Part shown: positions 58,299 through 64,000 of the stretch, one piece after another | Numbering within the stretch: position 1 is the first letter of the stretch | Layout of the letters: each line of letters opens with the position of its first letter | Source of the DNA: Actinomyces sp. B33 | Lineage (GTDB): Bacteria > Actinomycetota > Actinomycetes > Actinomycetales > Actinomycetaceae | DNA length: 64,000 nt | Direction of reading: 5' to 3' | Assembly (NCBI RefSeq): GCF_028437565.1 | Contig: NZ_JAMRYR010000001.1 | Coordinates: forward strand, 310,001-374,000 | Translations under genes and position numbers: made by a program | The notes under the pieces: model-generated | What the model saw: the letters and a program-made list of their open reading frames with translations, nothing else | The model's database searches: none | Told to the model about the DNA's origin: nothing

Positions 58299-60221
58299 TC
58301 AGGAGCGGCGGCGCTTCGCCAGGCCGATGCCGGACAGGCCGATGCCGGCCAGAGCGACGACCGCGCTCAGTCCGACGACCGTCTGGGCGTGCGCTCCGGT
58401 CGAGGCCAGGGTCTTGGCCGGGCGCGCAGCGGGGGCCGGGGAGGCGTCGGTCCGGGCGGGGGCGGCCCCTTGGGCGGCCGGGTCGGCGGGTGCTGTCGGC
58501 GCCTTCGGCGCGGCCGGATCAGCGGGCTTCGCGGGCGCCTCGGGCTTAACCGGGCCCTCCGGCTTGACCGGATCGGTCGGCGCCGCGGGAGCCTCGGGGT
58601 CCGGGTGAGCGTCCGCGTCACCGGGCGCGTAGCGGATGTCGAGGGAGGCTCCGGCCTCGGGATTGGCGGTCGTCGCCCGCAGGGCGATGACGGACGCCCC
58701 GGTCGAATCGGTGAGGACTCGGACGAATCGCAGGGTCGAGTCGTCGGAGTTGTAGTGGAAGCTCACGGGCCGGTAGCCGGGGAACGTCTTGATGATCGGG
58801 TCGTCGAGCCGCAGGCGGATCTCCTGGCCCTCGCGGACCGCGATGGCCTCCTCGATGGGGGCGGAGTCGGGGCCGGTGAAGTACTCGTGGATCATCGCGG
58901 TGGGGGCGGTCGTCATCGGGCGCTGGTAGCGGACGGTGATGACGAACGCCGCGGCGTCGGCCAGGTCGGTCTCGACGAGGCCCGCGAGGGCGTCGTCGAG
59001 ACGGCGCACCATGGCGGCGATGGACTCGTCGGTCGCGTACGCGGCATCGTCGAGCAGCTTCCGGGCGTCGTCGATGGCGTCCATGAGGGCGTTGCGGCCG
59101 GTGGCCTCGAATCCCTTGCCGGCGGCAGGCACGCGGCGGATGGCGCGGTCGAGGGCGGCCGTGAGGGGGGCGGTACTCGCGGCGGTGTGTTTCTCGTAGG
59201 CCTTGGCGTCGAGGGCGGCGCGCAGCGCGGCGAGGGCCGTGTCGAAGTCGCGGTGGGTCGGCAGGGGGTCTCCGTGGGCGGAGACGGCGATGTGAGCGGG
59301 GTCTTCGCGCGAGAGCAGGTCGGCGCCGACGCCCAGTGCGGAGACGATCGCGTCGCGGCTGGCCGGGGTCAGCCGCATGCCGTCGGCGCCGTTGGCGTCG
59401 AGGAGGGAGTTCGCCTCGGCGACGGCGGCGGCGAGGGGGGCGCGGTCGTAGGGCTCGGGGGCGAGGCCGCCGAAGGCCTCGTTGAGGGCCTTGCGGGCGT
59501 TCTCCACGTCCGCCTGGGAGGGGGCGTCGGCTCCGCCGCCGGTCGCACGGGCGAGGAGTGCGCGGGCGGCCGCGTCCTGCGCGAGGTAGGCGTCGACCGT
59601 GTCCTTGCAGATCTTCATGCCCGCGCTGATGTTGTGCTCGTAGGTGGCGGCGTGCTCGGTGATGGCCTGGGCGAGGTCATCGGTGTTGAGGGTGGCGGCC
59701 TCCGCGGGAATCGTCAGTTCGGTCGTCTTGCCCTCGAGGGTGATGCTCAGGGCCTTCTCGCCGCGGCGCACCGTGATGGGGTCGGCGATCTGGAAGAGGC
59801 GCCGCGACCACTTGTCGGTGGCGGGGTCCTCGGTCGACCAGATGAGCGGGGTTGTGATCGCCCCGTTGTGGGTCAGGACGTTGGCGCTGTTCTCGCGGGG
59901 CAGGTAGTCGGTCGAATCGATGGTCTCGACTTTGATTTCGGACGAGTCGGTGGGCAGGCGGAACTGCCCGTAGACCATGACGGTGCGCAGGCCCATTGAA
60001 TCGGTGCTGATCGTCGATACGTAGATGTCGGCGACGTGCCCGTCCTCTCCCTCGGCCTTCTGCGCCTGCGCATGGGCCTTGACGAACGCGAAGTCATGGG
60101 CCCCCGCGGCGACGGTCGACGCACCCGGCAGGGTGCCGATCGCAGGGGCGGCGACACCGACCGGGACGAGGAGGGCAAGGGCGAGGGCCGCTGTCGCGAG
60201 GCGCGATCGGGCGAGGGGCAT
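58299..60221 (-). CDS. Sortase-anchored surface protein under iron control
   Basis: A 640-residue secreted protein. A signal peptide (about 1-29) is followed by a beta-rich N-terminal domain with VYGQFRLPTDSSEIKVETIDS, a central alpha-helical region (about 175-440) of repeated three-helix-like segments, a beta-rich domain (about 440-550), a proline/alanine/lysine-rich wall-spanning stretch, and a sorting signal LASTG (605-609) with hydrophobic helix and KRRRS. The domains resemble nothing I can name with certainty; the layout recalls NEAT-type heme-binding wall proteins. ATG 60221 has AGGAG. An iron box upstream suggests a part in iron or heme uptake (inference). Confidence 0.85.
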   Translation of the reverse strand: MPLARSRLATAALALALLVPVGVAAPAIGTLPGASTVAAGAHDFAFVKAHAQAQKAEGEDGHVADIYVSTISTDSMGLRTVMVYGQFRLPTDSSEIKVETIDSTDYLPRENSANVLTHNGAITTPLIWSTEDPATDKWSRRLFQIADPITVRRGEKALSITLEGKTTELTIPAEAATLNTDDLAQAITEHAATYEHNISAGMKICKDTVDAYLAQDAAARALLARATGGGADAPSQADVENARKALNEAFGGLAPEPYDRAPLAAAVAEANSLLDANGADGMRLTPASRDAIVSALGVGADLLSREDPAHIAVSAHGDPLPTHRDFDTALAALRAALDAKAYEKHTAASTAPLTAALDRAIRRVPAAGKGFEATGRNALMDAIDDARKLLDDAAYATDESIAAMVRRLDDALAGLVETDLADAAAFVITVRYQRPMTTAPTAMIHEYFTGPDSAPIEEAIAVREGQEIRLRLDDPIIKTFPGYRPVSFHYNSDDSTLRFVRVLTDSTGASVIALRATTANPEAGASLDIRYAPGDADAHPDPEAPAAPTDPVKPEGPVKPEAPAKPADPAAPKAPTAPADPAAQGAAPARTDASPAPAARPAKTLASTGAHAQTVVGLSAVVALAGIGLSGIGLAKRRRS

Positions 60222-60259
60222 CGGTATCAACTCCTGAGCAATCAACTGCTTTAATTAAT

Positions 60260-60278
60260 TGAGGTGAGCCTCACCTCA
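60260..60278. promoter_or_regulatory. DtxR/IdeR-type iron box
   Basis: TGAGGTGAGCCTCACCTCA is a perfect 9-1-9 palindrome and matches the known DtxR consensus TWAGGTWAGSCTWACCTWA at nearly all positions. It lies 39 bases before the surface protein ATG, in an AT-rich promoter region (TTAATTAATT alongside), where a repressor would block transcription when iron is plentiful. Confidence 0.85.
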
Positions 60279-60736
60279 GTAAATGAATACATTACGGGAC
60301 GCGCCCACGACGGATCAACGTCCGGGCCGACCTGCGACGATCCGCCGCGCGCCGGCCCCTGTCCGATTCACCCCGAGCCTTTCCGCGGTCGCGCCCCTTG
60401 CGCGTTGTCCCCGCGCCGCAGATCGCCCCGCCACCGCGGTCGCGCCTGCGTCGTCACCCCGATCCGGCGGCGAACGGGCCCGTGCCCGGCGGGCACCGGC
60501 CGGCACGACTGCCGCGCCGCCACCGCGTCCGGCATCCAGAGTCCGAAGCCCGTGATCCGGCATCCGGGATCCGGGATCCGGGACGCATCGCACCGCCGAC
60601 GGACGCCACGCGCTCGCCCCCCGCAACGCCGAGGCGACCGGACCCGGGCGGCGCCCGGAACGCATCCCGCCACCAGCGACGCATCCGGACGCATCCCGCA
60701 GTGGGAGATCGCGCACATCCGACGACGCACCAATAC
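60279..60736. other. 458-base spacer without a gene
   Basis: Between the iron box and the marR start. Frames on both strands are low-complexity and lack ribosome sites. A short run of ATCCGGG repeats occurs at about 60568-60592. Nothing else recognised; the marR promoter must lie near the right end. Confidence 0.4.
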
Positions 60737-60748
60737 TTGATATGTCAA
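60737..60748 (+). promoter_or_regulatory. Possible MarR operator over the marR start
   Basis: TTGA-TATG-TCAA inverted repeat covers the first ATG (60742). Palindromes of this kind at the start of marR genes are common self-regulatory sites; assignment is by position. Confidence 0.45.
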
Positions 60749-61272
60749 TATCCATTGGCATGAGAGCATCCTCGAGTCGCGCGATCGGCCTCCTCGACGC
60801 CCTCATCCACGCCGAGATCTCCGTATGGAACCGCCTCGAACGCGAATTATGGGACACACCCGATGCCGCCACCCTCGGCCGCTACCTCACCATGCGAGCC
60901 ATCGCCGACCACCCCGCCGACCCCCGCATCCGCGACATCGCCCGCATCCAGCACATCACCATCGGCGCCGCCTCGCGCCTCGTCGACCGCCTTGAAACCG
61001 ACGGCCTCGTCGACCGCCACCACGACCCCGCCGACCGCCGCGCCACCCTCCTGACCCTCACCGACGCGGGCCGCCACCGCCTCGCCGTCTCCTCCGCAGT
61101 CGTCGCCCGCGCCCTGACCGACCTCCTCGCCCCATTCACCGCCGACGAGATCGACTCCCTCACCCCCCTTCTCGCCCGACTCGCCGACGCCGCGGACTCC
61201 TCGATCCCCCCGCCCCTCGCCCCCGCCCCCACGAGCCCGATCCGCGGCCGAGGCCGGGCGATGACCCGATGA
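60742..61272 (+). CDS. MarR family transcriptional regulator
   Basis: A 176-residue winged-helix regulator. The recognition segment is PRIRDIARIQHITIGAASRLVDRLETDGLVDRHHDPADRRATLLTLTDAG, a canonical MarR pattern including the DxRR wing. The C-terminus is a proline-rich tail of about 25 residues. Neither ATG at 60742 nor at 60760 has a good ribosome site; I list the first. The stop overlaps the next ORF (ATGA), so it is co-translated with the dehydrogenase remnant and the osmoprotectant transporter. It may regulate this operon. Confidence 0.88.
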   Translation: MSISIGMRASSSRAIGLLDALIHAEISVWNRLERELWDTPDAATLGRYLTMRAIADHPADPRIRDIARIQHITIGAASRLVDRLETDGLVDRHHDPADRRATLLTLTDAGRHRLAVSSAVVARALTDLLAPFTADEIDSLTPLLARLADAADSSIPPPLAPAPTSPIRGRGRAMTR

Positions 61273-61571
61273 TGCGCGCCGTCGTCCTCCACGAATTCGA
61301 GGGACCGGAGATCCTCCGCACCCGAACCGTCCCCACCGGTGGGCGCCTGACCGCCTACTCGGGCGACGCCTCCGGCCTCAGCGCCGACATCCCCCAGGGA
61401 CACCCCGACGCCATCGCCGACTGCCGCATCCGCGCCCCCCGCGCCCTCGTGCGGCACAGTCTGTCCGGCGTCGTCGACGCCCACCGGACGATGAACGAGG
61501 GCGGGGCCGGCGCCGAGCAGATGATCCGCGTCCTCCACGGCGACGCGGACGAGGACGGGAGCCTCCGATGA
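61269..61571 (+). pseudogene. Zinc-type/quinone alcohol dehydrogenase with large internal deletion
   Basis: 100 codons. The first 15 residues (MRAVVLHEFEGPEIL) are the standard N-terminus of MDR dehydrogenases. From RLTAYSGDASGL on, the sequence matches the C-terminal end (LSGVVDAHRTMNEGGAGAEQMI). About 230 residues with the active site and NAD(P) fold are missing, so it cannot be an active enzyme. The reading frame is intact and overlaps both neighbours by ATGA, keeping translational coupling from marR to the ABC genes. MDR dehydrogenases next to MarR genes are a common pair. Confidence 0.8.
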
Positions 61572-62422
61572 TCGACTTCGAACGCGTCTCCAAGACCTAC
61601 CCCGGATCCGACGAGCCGGCGGTCGACGACGTCACCCTCCACGCGCCCGCCGGCCGGACCACCGTGCTCCTCGGGTCGTCCGGCTCCGGCAAGACCACCC
61701 TCATGCGGATGGTCAACCGGATGATCGCGCCGACCTCGGGCCGCGTCCTCGTGCGCGGCGTCGACGTCGCCGACCAGGACCCCGTGCGCCTGCGCCGCTC
61801 CATCGGCTACGTCCTCCAGGACGGGGGCCTGTTCCCCCACCGCACCGTCGCCGACAACATCGCGACCGTCCCCGTCCTCGACGGGGCGACGCGGCGCCGG
61901 GCCAGGGCCCGCGCGATGGAGCTCATGGAGCTCGTCGGCCTCGACGCGTCCATGGCCCGCCGCTTCCCCGCCCAGCTCTCCGGCGGGCAGCGCCAGAGGG
62001 TCGGGGTCGCCCGCGCCCTCGCCAACGAGGCCGACCTCCTCCTCATGGACGAGCCCTTCGGAGCCCTCGACCCCCTGGTCCGCGCCGACCTCCAGCGCGA
62101 GCTGCTCGGACTCCAGCGCCGCCTGGGCACGACGATCCTGTTCGTCACCCACGACATCGACGAGGCCCTCCTCCTGGGCAGCAGGATCGTCGTCTTGCGC
62201 GCCGGCGGGCGGATCGCCCAGGTCGGCTCCCCCGAGGAGATTCTGTCCGCGCCCGCCGACGACTTCGTCGCCAGTTTCGTCGGCGCCGACTCGGCCCGGC
62301 GGCGCCTGCGCGTCCACGGCCCGGCAGGGGCCAGGATCGTCGTCGACGGCGACGGCAGGCCCGTCGGCGTCCTCGACGACCTCGACGCAGACCTCGACGA
62401 CGAGGCGGGGGCCGGGCGATGA
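61568..62422 (+). CDS. opuCA: Osmoprotectant ABC importer ATPase (OpuCA-like)
   Basis: Energises uptake of glycine betaine, choline or similar solutes. The 284-residue protein has GSSGSGKTT Walker A, Q loop in YVLQDGGLFPHRTVADNI, the signature QLSGGQRQRVGVARALA, Walker B LLLMDEPFGALD and ILFVTHDIDEAL, all of the quaternary-amine uptake type. A tail of about 45 residues after SFVGAD replaces the usual CBS domains and is too short to hold them. The stop overlaps the next permease (ATGA). Confidence 0.92.
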   Translation: MIDFERVSKTYPGSDEPAVDDVTLHAPAGRTTVLLGSSGSGKTTLMRMVNRMIAPTSGRVLVRGVDVADQDPVRLRRSIGYVLQDGGLFPHRTVADNIATVPVLDGATRRRARARAMELMELVGLDASMARRFPAQLSGGQRQRVGVARALANEADLLLMDEPFGALDPLVRADLQRELLGLQRRLGTTILFVTHDIDEALLLGSRIVVLRAGGRIAQVGSPEEILSAPADDFVASFVGADSARRRLRVHGPAGARIVVDGDGRPVGVLDDLDADLDDEAGAGR

Positions 62423-63282
62423 CGTGGCTCGCCGCCAACCTCGGGCTCATCGGGGGCCTGGCCGGGACCCACCTGGCGATCTCCGTGTCCGCCGTCGTCG
62501 CCTCGGTGCTCCTGTCCGTCCCCCTGGGCCGGTGGGCGCACGGCTCCCGCAGGGTCGGCGGCCCCGTCCTGTCCGTCCTGTCGGTCCTCTACGCGATCCC
62601 CTCACTGCCGATGCTCGTCGTCGTCCCCCTGATCGTCGGCGTGCCGATCCGCTCGACGGCGAATATGGTCGTCGTCCTGACCCTGTACGGGGTCGCGGTC
62701 CTAGTCAGGCAGGCCGCCGAGGCGTTCGCCTCCGTCCCCGCATCGGTCCTCGAATCGGCCGACGCGGCCGGTTACAGCCGTCTGCGGCGCTTCGTCGCCA
62801 TCGAACTGCCCTTGGCGCTGCCGGTGATCGTCGCGGGAGCGCGAGTCGTCGTCGTGTCGACCGTGTCCCTCGTAACGGTCGGCGCGGTCGTCGGCGTGCG
62901 GTCCCTCGGGCTGCTCTTCACCGACGGGTTCCAACGGGGCCTGATGGTCGAGGTCGTCGTCGGCCTCGTCGCGACCGTCCTCCTCGCCCTCGTCCTCGAT
63001 TCGGCGACCGTCGCCGTCGGCGGGGCGCTGACCCCGTGGGCGCGCGTCGGCGACAGGGGCGGGCCAGGGGCCTCTCGGGCCAGGAGAACCGCTCAGGTCG
63101 GAGACGCCGTTCAGGCCGGTGGAACCGCCCGGATCTCACAAGCCGCTCGAACCGAGAGCGCCGCTGGAACCCGAACCGCCGGTCAGGCCGGGGGCGCCGA
63201 TGGCCCCTCCACGCCCCCGACGGCCTCAACACCCCTGACGCGCCCCGCCCTCGACGCCGCCGAACCGGGGGCGGACTCATGA
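62419..63282 (+). CDS. opuCB: Osmoprotectant ABC importer permease (OpuCB-like)
   Basis: A 287-residue inner membrane subunit with about six helices. The LYAIPSLPMLVVVPLI segment and the EAA-type loop ESADAAGYSRLRRFVAIELPLALPVIVAG are typical of ProW/OpuCB permeases. After the last helix (about residue 213) comes a 75-residue polar tail with imperfect repeats (for example QVGDAVQAGGTA, QAARTESAAGTRTAGQAGG), not found in usual members. It is coupled at both ends by ATGA overlaps. Confidence 0.92.
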   Translation: MTWLAANLGLIGGLAGTHLAISVSAVVASVLLSVPLGRWAHGSRRVGGPVLSVLSVLYAIPSLPMLVVVPLIVGVPIRSTANMVVVLTLYGVAVLVRQAAEAFASVPASVLESADAAGYSRLRRFVAIELPLALPVIVAGARVVVVSTVSLVTVGAVVGVRSLGLLFTDGFQRGLMVEVVVGLVATVLLALVLDSATVAVGGALTPWARVGDRGGPGASRARRTAQVGDAVQAGGTARISQAARTESAAGTRTAGQAGGADGPSTPPTASTPLTRPALDAAEPGADS

Positions 63283-63968
63283 GCCTGCTCCTCGACGCCC
63301 TCGCATGGATCGCCGACCCCGCCCACTGGACGGGCGGGGCGGGGATCGGCCGCCGCCTCGTCGAGCACCTGGGGGTCACGGGCGCGGTCGTCGCCCTCGC
63401 CGCCCTCGTCGCCCTGCCTGTCGGCGTCGCCATCGGGCACACCCGACGATTCGGCGGCCTCGTCACCCTGACGACCGGGGCGGCCCGCGCGGTCCCCACC
63501 CTCGGAGTCCTCACGCTCGCCGGGCTGTGGCTCGGCATCGGCGTCGTCGCCCCCATCATCGCCCTCCTCGTCCTCGCGATCCCCCCGATGCTCGCCGGCG
63601 CCTACTCGGGCGTCGCCTCCGCCGATCCGTCGACGGTCGACGCGGCGCGGGCCATCGGGCTGACCGAGACCCAGATCGTCATCCGGGTCGAGCTGCCCGC
63701 CGCCGCGCCGATCATCATGGCGGGGCTGCGCTCGACGGTCCTCCAGGTCGTCGCGACCGCGACCCTCGCGGCCTACACCGCCGACGCGGGGCTCGGCCGC
63801 TTCCTCTACGCCGGGCTCAAGACCCGCGACTACCCGCAGATGCTCGCCGGGGCTCTCCTCGTCGTGCTCCTCGCCCTCGTCCTCGACGCCGCTCTGGCCC
63901 TCGGCCAGCGTCGTCTCGACCGGCGCCTCCGACCGGAGGCTCCCGCTCCCGAAAGGAACGCCCTATGA
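63279..63968 (+). CDS. opuCD: Osmoprotectant ABC importer permease (OpuCD-like)
   Basis: The second permease, 229 residues. Hydrophobic segments flank ARAVPTLGVLTLAGLWLG and an EAA loop TVDAARAIGLTETQIVIRVELPAAAPIIMAGLRS; ATATLAAYTADAGLGRFLYAGL is the conserved C-terminal stretch of this group. Gram-positive OpuC systems use two different permeases, which fits. ATG 63279 overlaps the preceding stop, and its own stop overlaps the start of the next gene. Confidence 0.92.
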   Translation: MSLLLDALAWIADPAHWTGGAGIGRRLVEHLGVTGAVVALAALVALPVGVAIGHTRRFGGLVTLTTGAARAVPTLGVLTLAGLWLGIGVVAPIIALLVLAIPPMLAGAYSGVASADPSTVDAARAIGLTETQIVIRVELPAAAPIIMAGLRSTVLQVVATATLAAYTADAGLGRFLYAGLKTRDYPQMLAGALLVVLLALVLDAALALGQRRLDRRLRPEAPAPERNAL

Positions 63969-64000
63969 CCGTCCTCTCCCTCTCCTCCGCACGCCCCCTG
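63965..64000 (+). CDS. Start of next gene, probably the importer's binding protein (partial)
   Basis: ATG 63965 overlaps the opuCD stop (ATGA) with GAAAGGAA upstream. Only MTVLSLSSARPL is inside the window. By operon order the missing OpuCC-like substrate-binding lipoprotein is expected here; the sequence alone cannot show it. Confidence 0.5.
   Translation, partial: MTVLSLSSARPL

Overview
The window is high-GC DNA from an actinobacterium, most likely Actinomycetaceae (Actinomyces or Schaalia type). The clues are a single giant type I fatty acid synthase with its own AcpS, an Lsr2 nucleoid protein, CarD, a SenX3-RegX3 two-component pair, LAxTG-type sortase signals on surface proteins, and many genes with no ribosome binding site but a TANNNT hexamer 6-7 nt before the start codon. 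It is mostly ordinary chromosome. I see no prophage, complete insertion sequence, CRISPR array or rRNA.

Layout. 1-6 kb: partial thrC, ispF, a methyltransferase, an Atg22-like MFS protein and the carD-ispD pair. 6-11 kb: regX3-senX3 and gpmA, with an ABC-2 drug-type exporter lying between senX3 and gpmA. 11-16 kb: lsr2, a MarR regulator with an odd coupled leader ORF, ferrochelatase and a PiT phosphate transporter. 16-18.5 kb: a BCCT osmolyte carrier and dps. 18.5-34 kb: a lipid cluster read on the minus strand, tetR then birA-accA3-accD-fas-acpS-bioY. It supplies biotin uptake, biotinylation, malonyl-CoA and the synthase with its pantetheinyl transferase.

34-38 kb: a sortase-anchored GH43 glycosidase and tRNA-Thr(CGU). 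38-45 kb: a membrane-anchored peptidase-like hydrolase, holB, tmk and topA. 45-52.5 kb: a histidine kinase/response regulator/ABC exporter module and a two-part methyltransferase. 52.5-58 kb: a frame-disrupted Excalibur protein, the tdh-kbl threonine-to-glycine pathway, a DUF808 membrane protein, a broken ClbS/DfsB gene and sodA. 58-64 kb: a sortase-anchored surface protein behind a perfect DtxR/IdeR-type iron box, then a coupled operon of MarR, a gutted alcohol dehydrogenase and an OpuC-type osmoprotectant importer that runs off the end.

The least explained signals are a family of roughly 59-bp palindromic repeats (four copies between 37.8 and 50.9 kb, one of which supplies the stop codon of a response regulator), several decayed genes kept inside translationally coupled operons, the iron-box surface protein, and the widespread leaderless-type promoters.
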